64,000 bases of DNA, from contig NZ_VEHL01000012.1 in NCBI RefSeq assembly GCF_007679965.1, positions 1 to 64,000 of the forward strand, written 5' to 3'. A program made the translations under genes and the position numbers. Origin of the DNA: Bordetella genomosp. 13 (GTDB lineage: Bacteria; Pseudomonadota; Gammaproteobacteria; Burkholderiales; Burkholderiaceae_B). The first letter of the stretch is position 1; each line of letters opens with the position of its first letter. The notes beneath the pieces were generated by a model that ran no database searches, was not told the DNA's origin, and was given only the letters and a program-made list of their open reading frames with translations. Shown in pieces: positions 51,581 through 59,288 of this stretch.

Positions 51581-52555
51581 ATGCGACACATTTTCTACTC
51601 CGGTTTGCTCCTGGCCTGCGTGGCATTCGCAGGCACTTCTCCGGCCGCGCGCGCGGCCGACTGGCCCACGCGGCCGGTATCCGTGGTCATTCCCTTCCCG
51701 CCGGGCGGTACCACGGACGTGATCGGGCGGCTGATGGCACAGAAGCTCTCGCAGCGCCTGGGCCAGCCCTTCGTCGTCGAGAACCGCGCCGGCGCGTCCG
51801 GCGCCATCGGCACGCGGCATGCCCTGCAGTCGCCGCCCGACGGCAACACGATCCTGGTGGTGACCACCACGACGTTCTCCACCTATCCCGCCACGCATCC
51901 CAAGACCCCGTACAAGGTCGAACAGGACGCGATGCCGGTGATCAACGTGGCCGAAGTGGCCAACGTGCTGATGGCCCATCCCGGCCTGAAGATCAAGACC
52001 CTGCCGCAACTGCTGGACTACGCCAGGAAGCATCCGGGCGACCTGGACTACGGCACCCCGGGTGCCGGCTCTTTCGCGCACCTGGCCATAGAACTGCTGG
52101 GCGCGAAGGAGAAGGCGCAGTTCCTGCACATCCCGTACAAGGGCGCGGGCCCCGCGCTGAACGACGCGATGGGCGGGCAGATCAAGGTGCTGTTCGACCA
52201 GGTGCCGACGACGCTGGCGCAGATCCAGGCGGGCAAGCTTGTGCCCATCGCCGTCACCAGCCGGCAGGACAGCCTGCCCGGCGTGCCCACTTTCGAGGAA
52301 CAGGGCGTTGCCGATTACGCCCCGACGATCTGGTACGGCCTGGCCGTGCCCGCCGGCACGCCGCCCGCCATCGTCGACCGCCTGAACCGCGAGGCCAACG
52401 CCATCCTCACGGATCCGGATGTCAAAGCGCAACTGCAGGGCCAGGGCGCCACCGCCAAGGGCGGCACGGCGCAGGCCTTCGCCGCGCAGGTGCAGGCGGA
52501 CTATGCCCGCTGGAGCGAAGTGTCGCGTGCGCAACACCTGCAGATGGAAGACTAG
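51581..52555 (+). CDS. Bug family tripartite tricarboxylate transporter receptor
   Basis: This 324-residue periplasmic receptor has a signal peptide (about residues 1-25, ending ARAA) and the Bug motifs WPTRPVSVVIPFPPGGTTDVIGRL and ENRAGASGAIGTRHALQSPPDGNT. It should bind the substrate of the flanking pathway; no membrane subunits are encoded nearby. It starts 51 bases after the AraC gene and its stop lies 4 bases before the lyase start, which fits a single transcript. Confidence 0.92.
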   Translation: MRHIFYSGLLLACVAFAGTSPAARAADWPTRPVSVVIPFPPGGTTDVIGRLMAQKLSQRLGQPFVVENRAGASGAIGTRHALQSPPDGNTILVVTTTTFSTYPATHPKTPYKVEQDAMPVINVAEVANVLMAHPGLKIKTLPQLLDYARKHPGDLDYGTPGAGSFAHLAIELLGAKEKAQFLHIPYKGAGPALNDAMGGQIKVLFDQVPTTLAQIQAGKLVPIAVTSRQDSLPGVPTFEEQGVADYAPTIWYGLAVPAGTPPAIVDRLNREANAILTDPDVKAQLQGQGATAKGGTAQAFAAQVQADYARWSEVSRAQHLQMED

Positions 52556-52559
52556 CGCC

Positions 52560-53693
52560 ATGGACCACAGGGATGGCGAGACGTCCGGCTATGCGCCCGA
52601 CAAGTTCCTGCCCCGCGTCTTCCTGGACACGCTGCTGGCCCACAAGGCCGCGGCTGCCCAGGCGAACCGGTCGCTGGATGCGCTGCCCGATGCGGTCGCG
52701 CAGGCCATCGTCGTCCAGGCGCAAGCCTTGCGGGCAGGCGATGCGGCCGACGCCGGGCCTTCCATCTGGCAATCGGGTTGCGGGCTGGAGTTCAACCGCT
52801 GGGCCAATGCCTGCATCGCCCTGGCCTGCACGCAGCGGTCGCGCATCGCGGTGACGACCGAGCAGGTCAACTGCAACCAGTCCACCAACGACACCTTTCC
52901 GACGGTGCTTCAGCTGTCGCTGCTGCGCGCCTGCCGCGCGCAACTCGATCCCGCCTGCGAGCTTCTGCAGGTCAGCCTGCGCGACGGCGCGCTGCGCATG
53001 GAGGACAGCCGCATCATGGGGCGGACCTTCCTGCGCGACGCGAAATGGATGCGGCTGGCCGAGGTCGTGGAGGGTTGGGCCGACCTCGTCCAGGCCCACC
53101 ACGACTGGCTGGCGATGGCCGTCTGCGCGCTGGCCACGGTGCCCGTGGGCGGCTACTCCCTGGGCAACGGGGACGGCGCCGACCCGCGCTTTGCCGCGGC
53201 CTACGCCGAGCGCTTCAGCGCGGCGGAAGGCATCGCGTGCCGTCCCGGCACGTCGCCCCACCGCGAGATGGCCGGGATTCGCAGCGTGGCGGCCTTCGCG
53301 TCGGCATTGGGCGCGCTGGCCGCGGGCTTCGAGAAAATGGCCGCCGACGTGCTGCTGCTGTGCTCCGGCCCCGACCATGGCTTCGCGGACCTGGGCTTTC
53401 GCCAGGGCACGCAGGATTCCACGACGCTGCAGGGCAAGAGCAACCCGAAGCAGGCGACCACCCTGCAGATGGCATGCACCCATGCCCGATCCCAATGCAG
53501 CCTGGCGCTGGACCTGGCGGCGCGAGGCCAGCTGGCCCTGTTCACGGGATTTCCGCTGCTTGCCTATGCGCTGCTCGACGCGGTGCACGTGCTGGCGCAG
53601 CAGGTACGCAGCTTTGCCACCGGATTCGTACCGCACTTGTACCCGCTGAAGATGGCGACAGCGGCTGGCTTGTCACGAGGAGTACCGGCATGA
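52560..53693 (+). CDS. Aspartase/fumarase superfamily lyase, short form
   Basis: The 377-residue protein is shorter than fumarase or aspartase (about 460). QSTNDTFPT (residues 107-115) corresponds to the conserved SSNDTFPT region. HREMAGIRSVAAFASAL and the flexible loop QDSTTLQGKSNPKQATTLQMA align with the GSSxMPxKxNPxQ signature, but with STT in place of SSI/M and Gln for the proline. The N-terminal domain is abbreviated. Activity is probably anti-elimination on an amino or hydroxy acid; the substrate cannot be named. Its ATG directly follows the Bug gene, and its stop overlaps the PhzF-like start. Confidence 0.85.
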   Translation: MDHRDGETSGYAPDKFLPRVFLDTLLAHKAAAAQANRSLDALPDAVAQAIVVQAQALRAGDAADAGPSIWQSGCGLEFNRWANACIALACTQRSRIAVTTEQVNCNQSTNDTFPTVLQLSLLRACRAQLDPACELLQVSLRDGALRMEDSRIMGRTFLRDAKWMRLAEVVEGWADLVQAHHDWLAMAVCALATVPVGGYSLGNGDGADPRFAAAYAERFSAAEGIACRPGTSPHREMAGIRSVAAFASALGALAAGFEKMAADVLLLCSGPDHGFADLGFRQGTQDSTTLQGKSNPKQATTLQMACTHARSQCSLALDLAARGQLALFTGFPLLAYALLDAVHVLAQQVRSFATGFVPHLYPLKMATAAGLSRGVPA

Positions 53694-54538
53694 ACGCCGA
53701 ACCGAACGTTGTCGTGGTGAACGTCTTCACCGAACAAGGGCAGGGCGGCAACCCTTGCCCCATCGTGCTGGACGCCAGTTCCATGGCGTCGGCCGACATG
53801 CAGGCCCTGGCGCAACGCCATGGCCTGGAGTCGGCCTTCCTGCTGCCCAAGGCAGGGTACCGGCTGCGCTACTTCGTGCCAGCGCGCGAGATGGACATGT
53901 GCGGACACGCCACGCTGGGAACGGCCTGGCTGCTGCGCGAGCGCCGCCTGGCGCAGCCGTCGTGCATGGCGTTCCAGACGCTGGCGGGCGAGGTCGTCGT
54001 GGACATGCGTGGCGAGCGTATCCGCATCGCACAGCCGGCCGCCACCGTGCAACCGGTCGATGCCGGCCTTGTCGACGAGGTGTTGCGCGTGCTGGACATC
54101 CGGTCGTCGGACCTCGCCACGCCCTTGATCTGCAACGCCGCCACGAGCCGGCCGAAGACGCTGGTCCAGATCGCATCGTGCGAGGTGCTCGACCGGATGG
54201 CGCCGCGCTTCGAGCAGATGAAGGCGCTGTGTGACCGGCTGGGCTCGACGGGCATCTACCCCTTCGCCTTGTCCGACGAAGAGCCGTTCACGCTGGAGGC
54301 ACGGCAGTTTCCCCAGGCCTCGGGCTATCCCGAAGACGCCGCCACGGGCATCGCCGCGACGGCCTTGTTCGGGGCGCTGGGGCACTACGGCATCGACGTG
54401 CCGGTGGGCGAGACCGTCAATGTGCTGCAAGGGCGGACGATGGGACGGCTGTCCCGCATGTGCGTGATGCAGGAGCCGGAGCCGGAGGGAATGCCTGTGT
54501 ACTGGCTCAGCGGAGACGTGACGGAGCAGGCGGTGTAG
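53690..54538 (+). CDS. PhzF family isomerase/epimerase
   Basis: The 282-residue protein belongs to the PhzF/diaminopimelate-epimerase-like superfamily. It begins VVVNVFTEQGQGGNP, has the acid/base glutamate E47 in HGLESAFLLP, and the MDMCGHATLGTAWLL and GYPEDAATGIAATALF loops. PhzF itself isomerises DHHA in phenazine synthesis, but no other phenazine genes are here, so a different small substrate is likely. The start overlaps the lyase stop by four bases. The 3' end overlaps the convergent MFS gene by 32 bases. Confidence 0.88.
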   Translation: MNAEPNVVVVNVFTEQGQGGNPCPIVLDASSMASADMQALAQRHGLESAFLLPKAGYRLRYFVPAREMDMCGHATLGTAWLLRERRLAQPSCMAFQTLAGEVVVDMRGERIRIAQPAATVQPVDAGLVDEVLRVLDIRSSDLATPLICNAATSRPKTLVQIASCEVLDRMAPRFEQMKALCDRLGSTGIYPFALSDEEPFTLEARQFPQASGYPEDAATGIAATALFGALGHYGIDVPVGETVNVLQGRTMGRLSRMCVMQEPEPEGMPVYWLSGDVTEQAV

Positions 54539-55769
54539 CGATTGCCTTGGGCGTCCTGCCCACGTGCAGGGCAAGGACGAGCAGGCCGCCCAGGGCCAGC
54601 CAGCCCGTCGCGCTCGGCAGTACGTCCAGCAACGTGCCGAAGGCCAATGGCACGGCCGCGATGGCGGCCTGGTTCGCGGCCAGCGCGATGGCCAGCACGC
54701 GGCCGATCTGGTCGGGAGCGGCGCAATCGGAGAGCCAGACCACCCAGGGCCCATACCAGCCGAAGCCGAACACGCCTGCCACCAGCGAACAGGCAAGAAC
54801 GGCGGAGCCATGGCCTTGCCGCGGCAGCGCCAGTGTCGCCAGCAGGGCGCAGAAAGTCAGCAGCGCGCACAACAGCACCATGCGCCGCTTCCCATCGGGC
54901 ACGTGGTCGCTGAGGGTGGACATCGCGATCCGTCCCAGTGCCCCGCCGGCCTGCACCGCGAAGAGGTGCCAGGCGGCCGACTGTACGCTCAGGCCGAACC
55001 GCTGATGCACCAGCACGGCCCAGAACACGGCGATGGCCGTCTGCACGCCGACCATTGCCATGCCGACGATCGCCACGCGGCGAAACGGGACCTGGCGGAA
55101 CAGGTCGGCCAACGCCAGGCGCGACTGTCGAGCGGCTGGCGGCGTGCGCCGTGCATTGCGAAACAAGGCCAGGTGGCATAGGCCCACCGCCGCCAGGATC
55201 GCCGAGGCGGCCATCATGGTGGCGGGCCATCCCGCATGCCCGATCATGAAGGGGAAGAACGCCGCCGCGCAGGCGCCGCCCATGGGCAAGGCGGCCTGCC
55301 GGAGGCCCATGGCCAGGCCGCGCTGCCGGGGCGGGAACCATTGATAGATCGCCTTGCCGCCGGCGGGCTGGATCGGGCTATAGCCCAGGCCGATGAGCAG
55401 CATGGCGACGGCGAGGATGCCGTAATGCCCCGCGCTGCCCATGAGCAGCAGTCCCGCGCTCATGATCGCCATGCCAATGAACACCGGCAGCCGCTCGCCG
55501 CACCGGTCCAGCAGCGGACCGATGAACAGCAGCGCCACCACCGGCACGCCGTTCAGCAGCGAGGCCAGCAGGCCCAGTTCGCGATGCGATAGCTGCAGCA
55601 CGTGCCGGGCGTGGGGGCCCCAGACGCCGATGCCCTGGCTGGCCAGGGCCGCGGCCAGCTGCGTCGTGGTCGTCATGCCCAGGATCCACCAGCGGAAACC
55701 GGCTTTTCCCGCCACGCCGGCCCGCGCGGGGGCCGGCGTGGGGCGTGGCGACACCGTGCCTGGAGCCAT
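54507..55769 (-). CDS. MFS transporter
   Basis: The 420-residue protein has about 12 hydrophobic helices and MFS loop motifs, for example GPLLDRCGERLPVF between helices 2 and 3 and a central cytoplasmic stretch near residue 205. It belongs to the oxalate/formate-like carboxylate transporter type by appearance, but the substrate is unknown. Two starts are possible (55769 or 55787, the latter overlapping the upstream gene by 14 bases); neither has a strong ribosome site, so coupling to the diiron gene is likely. It is the last gene of the minus arm. Confidence 0.88.
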   Translation of the reverse strand: MAPGTVSPRPTPAPARAGVAGKAGFRWWILGMTTTTQLAAALASQGIGVWGPHARHVLQLSHRELGLLASLLNGVPVVALLFIGPLLDRCGERLPVFIGMAIMSAGLLLMGSAGHYGILAVAMLLIGLGYSPIQPAGGKAIYQWFPPRQRGLAMGLRQAALPMGGACAAAFFPFMIGHAGWPATMMAASAILAAVGLCHLALFRNARRTPPAARQSRLALADLFRQVPFRRVAIVGMAMVGVQTAIAVFWAVLVHQRFGLSVQSAAWHLFAVQAGGALGRIAMSTLSDHVPDGKRRMVLLCALLTFCALLATLALPRQGHGSAVLACSLVAGVFGFGWYGPWVVWLSDCAAPDQIGRVLAIALAANQAAIAAVPLAFGTLLDVLPSATGWLALGGLLVLALHVGRTPKAIATPPAPSRLR

Positions 55770-55773
55770 CGGT

Positions 55774-56622
55774 TCAGGCCGGCGCATGGGCAAGCGTGAT
55801 GGATTCGCCGCCGCGATCCAGCTCGACCAGGCGCTCGTACAGCGTGTCGTACGAGTCCGCCATGTCGTCCAGCAGGTCGATGTTGGCCTGGTGCATGGCG
55901 TTCCAGTCGGGCTGGACCGACAGCGCCGCGCAATAGTCCTCGAAGCCGCGCGCCAGGGCGGCGAAATGGCCGCGCTCGGTATTGCCCAGATGGTCATGGA
56001 TGAACTGCAGGTCGGCGTTCCAGGACGTCTCGGGACGGCCCAGCACGCCGCGCTGCCAGCGCGAGAAGCGCGCCGCGGCATAGGCGAACTCGCCGTGGTT
56101 GTACAGCTCTTCGGGCAGCGAAATCAGCATGGCGCGGCCCAGGTCGTCGCCACCCTGCCGATAGCTGCGCGACGCGTTCAGGAAGCGCTTGAAGCCGGGC
56201 ACGGCATATCGGTCGAGTTTCCACTGATCGGTGTCGGCCAGCCGCGTCGCGAAATCCTCGTACAGCTTCTGGTGATCGATCGTGCCGATGCCCACGTCCT
56301 CGTGCGACACCTCGGACACGCGGGTCGCGCAGCGGTACAGCAGGGCGCGCGCATGATCCGAGTCCACGCTTTCGGCCGTCGCCATCAGGCGGAAGGCCAG
56401 CGCGCAGAAGCTGGCCGCGCCCGTGCCCGGCGAACGCCAGTTGCGGAAGAACGTATTGCGCGAGGCCGGCGACCACGGGCGCGCCGTGAACGCGTCGAAG
56501 AACGCCTCGATGCGTTCCACCGACCGGGCCGAGGCCGAGTAAGAGTCGAACAGGGCCTGGCGAGCGGCGGCGTTGTCGACCAGCGATATCTCCACGTCGA
56601 CGACGGGGCGGATCTTGTTCAT
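55774..56622 (-). CDS. Heme-oxygenase-like diiron protein (candidate HDO)
   Basis: This 282-residue all-helical protein is of unknown function. Two metal-type motifs are visible, ExxH at E104-H107 (VSEVSHED) and ExxH at E216-H219 (NTERGHFAAL), with carboxylates between them (E171, E172, E178 in LPEELYNHGEF). This pattern fits the heme-oxygenase-like diiron oxidase/oxygenase superfamily (UndA, SznF and BesC types), which cleave or oxidise amino and fatty acids using O2. I chose the ATG at 56622 with GGAGATAAC upstream. It is the first structural gene of the minus arm. The assignment rests on motifs and helical content only. Confidence 0.65.
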   Translation of the reverse strand: MNKIRPVVDVEISLVDNAAARQALFDSYSASARSVERIEAFFDAFTARPWSPASRNTFFRNWRSPGTGAASFCALAFRLMATAESVDSDHARALLYRCATRVSEVSHEDVGIGTIDHQKLYEDFATRLADTDQWKLDRYAVPGFKRFLNASRSYRQGGDDLGRAMLISLPEELYNHGEFAYAAARFSRWQRGVLGRPETSWNADLQFIHDHLGNTERGHFAALARGFEDYCAALSVQPDWNAMHQANIDLLDDMADSYDTLYERLVELDRGGESITLAHAPA

Positions 56623-56816
56623 TGCGTTATCTCCTGGCGCGGCCCGGTACGGCCTGTGCGCTTGGGGCGACTGGCCGCTTCGGGTGGATGGGTATGGGTA
56701 GAAGGCGGGTGTGGCACGCGTCGCGCGCGGTATCGGGCGCTGGCCGGTTCCACGAGGTGTCGGCCACTGGGGCCGGCCGGACAAGCTTAGGCAGCGTCGC
56801 CCGCCGGGGATTTCGA

Positions 56817-56850
56817 ATTTCGGCCAGGACTATCGGATTCGTGCCAGGTC
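56817..56850. promoter_or_regulatory. 20-bp spaced direct repeats upstream of the diiron gene
   Basis: TTTCGGCCAGGAC (56818-56830) and ATTCGTGCCAGGTC (56837-56850) are direct repeats sharing TTCG and GCCAGG, with GCCAGG 20 bases apart. They lie just past the stop of the minus-arm AraC gene and about 200 bases upstream of the diiron gene. Spacing is that of AraC half-sites. Nothing else stands out in 56623-56816. Confidence 0.5.
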
Positions 56851-56851
56851 C

Positions 56852-57643
56852 TCAGTCCTGTCGATCAGGAGCGGCATGGCCGCGCAGCTGGCGCGGCGCG
56901 ACCCCGTAGATGCGGCGTATCGAGTAGGCGAAGTGGGCGGCCGACGTGAAGCCGACCGCGTGCTGGATGTCGGAGATGGGCAATGCCGTGGACCGAAGCA
57001 GCCGCCGCGCTTCGGCCAATCGCGCCTGCAGCACGTATTGGCCCACCGATTTGCCTTCCTCGAATTGGAACCAGCGCGCCAGCGTGCGGGCGCTGATCTG
57101 CGCACGTTCGGCGAGCGCGTGGCAGGACAGGTCTTCATCCAGGTGGGCGTGCACGAACGTCTTGATCGCCTGGATCAGCTGATCGCGTTCGCGTGCGCGG
57201 GTCGGCGCGGTCGCCGTCACGATGCGGCCGACTTCGGCCAGTATGGTGCGGTCCAGCTCGGCCTGCGTCAGCAAGGCGGCCATGCTCCGGCGATGGCGCA
57301 AGTGGGCCCGCAGCCGCAGCAGGTCCGACAGATAGGTCGACATCATCCAGCGCTGCGCGCCCGAGCGGGGCGGCGCGTCCGTTGCGCGGTGGGCGGCCAG
57401 CAGGGATGGCATGTCGAGGTAGTAGCAGAGATGCCGCTGGCCCGGTGTCGCCTTTACCTGATGGACGTGCCGGCTCGGTACCCACCAGACGTTGCTGCTG
57501 TCCAGCAGTTCGGGTCGGCCGTCGTCTCGTGCGGAGATCGAAAACAGCCCGTCCAGCGGCAGGAACAGCATGTCGTCCGCGTGGGCGTGTGGCCCGTTCG
57601 AATAGTCATGGCGGTCGTCGCAGACGACGTCGAAGTCCAGCAT
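56852..57643 (-). CDS. AraC family regulator, minus-arm copy of a flanking pair
   Basis: The 263-residue protein is paralogous along its length to the regulator at 50741-51529: NGPHAHADDMLFLPLDGLFSI, QRHLCYYLDMPSL, LARWFQFEEGKSVGQYVLQARL and IQHAVGFTSAAHFAYSIRR. The cupin-like sensor and AraC DNA-binding domains are intact. It points into the cluster from the opposite end and precedes the diiron and MFS genes. A divided sensing role, or one regulator per arm, is possible. The effectors are unknown. Confidence 0.92.
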   Translation of the reverse strand: MLDFDVVCDDRHDYSNGPHAHADDMLFLPLDGLFSISARDDGRPELLDSSNVWWVPSRHVHQVKATPGQRHLCYYLDMPSLLAAHRATDAPPRSGAQRWMMSTYLSDLLRLRAHLRHRRSMAALLTQAELDRTILAEVGRIVTATAPTRARERDQLIQAIKTFVHAHLDEDLSCHALAERAQISARTLARWFQFEEGKSVGQYVLQARLAEARRLLRSTALPISDIQHAVGFTSAAHFAYSIRRIYGVAPRQLRGHAAPDRQD

Positions 57644-57863
57644 GGCGTACTCCTTGGGGCGTACGGGACCGGGGCGGCTTTTGTGGGTAGGTCAGGTGAC
57701 TGTATGTCCGGATCGTGACAGGGCGGGTTCGGATGGTCCGGCATTTTGGAGGGGTGGTCGTGCTGTTGGGCGAGCCGGCCCCGGGTTCGGCGTGTCTCGG
57801 CGCCCCGGCCACGTCATGCGTAAGGGCAGGGCGGGGGAACGTAAGGAAAGTTTCCTGGAATCC

Positions 57864-57872
57864 TGCTAGAAT
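57864..57872 (+). promoter_or_regulatory. Extended -10 promoter for tRNA-Ser
   Basis: TGC directly precedes TAGAAT (57867-57872), the same nine bases as in the rplM promoter. No good -35 is seen. It would give a leader of about 80 bases. The rest of 57644-57955 shows no supported gene. Confidence 0.5.
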
Positions 57873-57955
57873 CTCGGATTGCCATTTTTGCCGCCTGGCG
57901 CGCGGGGTAGCTTCTACCCATGCCGTGTCGATGGCGGCGGACGGCATCCCAATCA

Positions 57956-58046
57956 GGACAGGTGGCCGAGCGGTTGAAGGCGCACGCCTGGAAAGCGTGT
58001 ATACGTCAAAAGCGTATCGGGGGTTCGAATCCCCCTCTGTCCGCCA
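57956..58046 (+). tRNA. tRNA-Ser (anticodon GGA)
   Basis: The 91-base gene includes an encoded CCA end. The acceptor stem pairs GGACAGG with TCTGTCC (last pair G-T), followed by discriminator G. The anticodon stem CACGC/GCGTG encloses CTGGAAA, giving anticodon GGA for UCC and UCU. The long variable arm (ATACG/CGTAT) is that of a class II tRNA, and GGGGGTTCGAATCCCCC is the T arm. Confidence 0.97.
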
Positions 58047-58055
58047 GAATCCATG

Positions 58056-58105
58056 AAAAACACCCCAAAAGTTTGGACTTCCGTCCAGCCTCTTGGGGTG
58101 TTTTT
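58056..58105. terminator. Terminator after tRNA-Ser
   Basis: AAAAACACCCCAA pairs with TTGGGGTGTTTTT around a 24-base loop that contains a smaller hairpin (GGAC/GTCC). The A and T tracts make it usable on both strands. The stretch to 58332 holds no other supported feature. Confidence 0.85.
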
Positions 58106-58332
58106 CATTGCGGATGACGAATAGCCGATCAAGGCGGCGGCGGCCTGCGCAATGCGGCGCCTTTCCCTCGTAATCCGTGCAGGCCACTGCGAATGCGTCA
58201 GGACGCTGTGGGTTGACGGCGCTTACACTCGCGCGCGCTCCGGCTGTCCCGCGGCCCTCGCCATCGCAGCCGGATCGTGCGGCCTTGTATACAGCCGCCG
58301 TAATCCGATCCTCGCGTCCCGAGCCTTCTCCC

Positions 58333-59253
58333 ATGAGCGAACCCGTCTCCGACATCCGCACCGAAAGCTGGCCGATGCGCACCGCATCGCCCGCGCTTCG
58401 GCCCTACCTGACCCTGATGCGCCTGGACCGGCCGATCGGCACGTGGCTGCTGCTCTACCCCTGCTGGTGGGGCCTGGCCATGGCGCCCTCGGACATGGCG
58501 CTTCGGGACTACCTGTGGCGCGGCATCCTGTTCGGCATCGCGTGCGTCCTGCTGCGCGGCATCGCCTGCACGGTCAACGACATCTTCGACCGCGACCTGG
58601 ATGCCCAGGTGGCGCGCACGCGCACGCGGCCGCTGCCCAGCGGCGCGGTCACGCCGGGCCAGGCCTGGGCCTTCCTGGTCCTGCAGATCGCGGTGGTGCT
58701 GCCGATGCTGCTTGCGTTCAGCCTGACGACCGTGCTGCTGGCGCTCGCGGCCGTCGTCGGCTTCTTCATCTATCCGCTGATGAAGCGCATCACCTACTGG
58801 CCGCAGGCGTTCCTGGGCATCGTCTTCAACTGGGGCGTGCCGGGCGGCTGGGCCGCGGCGGCGGGCAACCCCGGCATGGCCGCGTGGCTGCTGTATGCGG
58901 CCGGCTTTTTCTGGACGCTGGGCTACGACACCATCTACGCGCTGCAGGACGTCGAGGACGACACCCGCACCGGCATCAAGTCCACCGCGCGGCTCTTCGG
59001 CGAGTGGGTACGCGTCTGGGTCGGCGCCTTCTACGTCATGACCATGGTGCTGGCCGTCTGCGCGGAACGCGCGCTGCAGTTCGACGGCCCCGTCACGCTG
59101 GCCTTCACCGCGGCCGCGGCGCTGCATCTGGTCTGGCAGGTGGCCACGCTGAAGACGGACACGCCGCGCGACTGCCTGGCCAAGTTCCGCTCGAACCGAT
59201 TCTTCGGCTTGCTGATGCTGCTGGCGCTGGCCGCCGGCCAGGCGGCGATCTGA
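58333..59253 (+). CDS. ubiA: 4-hydroxybenzoate octaprenyltransferase
   Basis: UbiA prenylates 4-hydroxybenzoate in ubiquinone synthesis at the inner membrane. The 306-residue protein has about eight or nine transmembrane helices and the two Asp-rich motifs, NDIFDRDLD and DVEDD (in YALQDVEDDTRTGIKS). PYLTLMRLDRPIGTWLLL at the N-terminus is characteristic. I chose the ATG at 58333; a longer open frame upstream lacks any family sequence. Other ubi genes are not in the window. Confidence 0.95.
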   Translation: MSEPVSDIRTESWPMRTASPALRPYLTLMRLDRPIGTWLLLYPCWWGLAMAPSDMALRDYLWRGILFGIACVLLRGIACTVNDIFDRDLDAQVARTRTRPLPSGAVTPGQAWAFLVLQIAVVLPMLLAFSLTTVLLALAAVVGFFIYPLMKRITYWPQAFLGIVFNWGVPGGWAAAAGNPGMAAWLLYAAGFFWTLGYDTIYALQDVEDDTRTGIKSTARLFGEWVRVWVGAFYVMTMVLAVCAERALQFDGPVTLAFTAAAALHLVWQVATLKTDTPRDCLAKFRSNRFFGLLMLLALAAGQAAI

Positions 59254-59288
59254 ACATCCTGCATGCCATCATTCGAAGGTAGAGAATC

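Noticed and set aside
53690..54538. Phenazine biosynthesis cluster suggested by the PhzF homology
   Set aside because: No PhzA/B, D, E or G homologues are in the window, and PhzF-like proteins occur widely outside phenazine synthesis.
57956..58105. Phage or island attachment site at tRNA-Ser
   Set aside because: There is no integrase, no direct repeat of the tRNA 3' end and no mobile gene nearby; the following inverted repeat is explained as a terminator.
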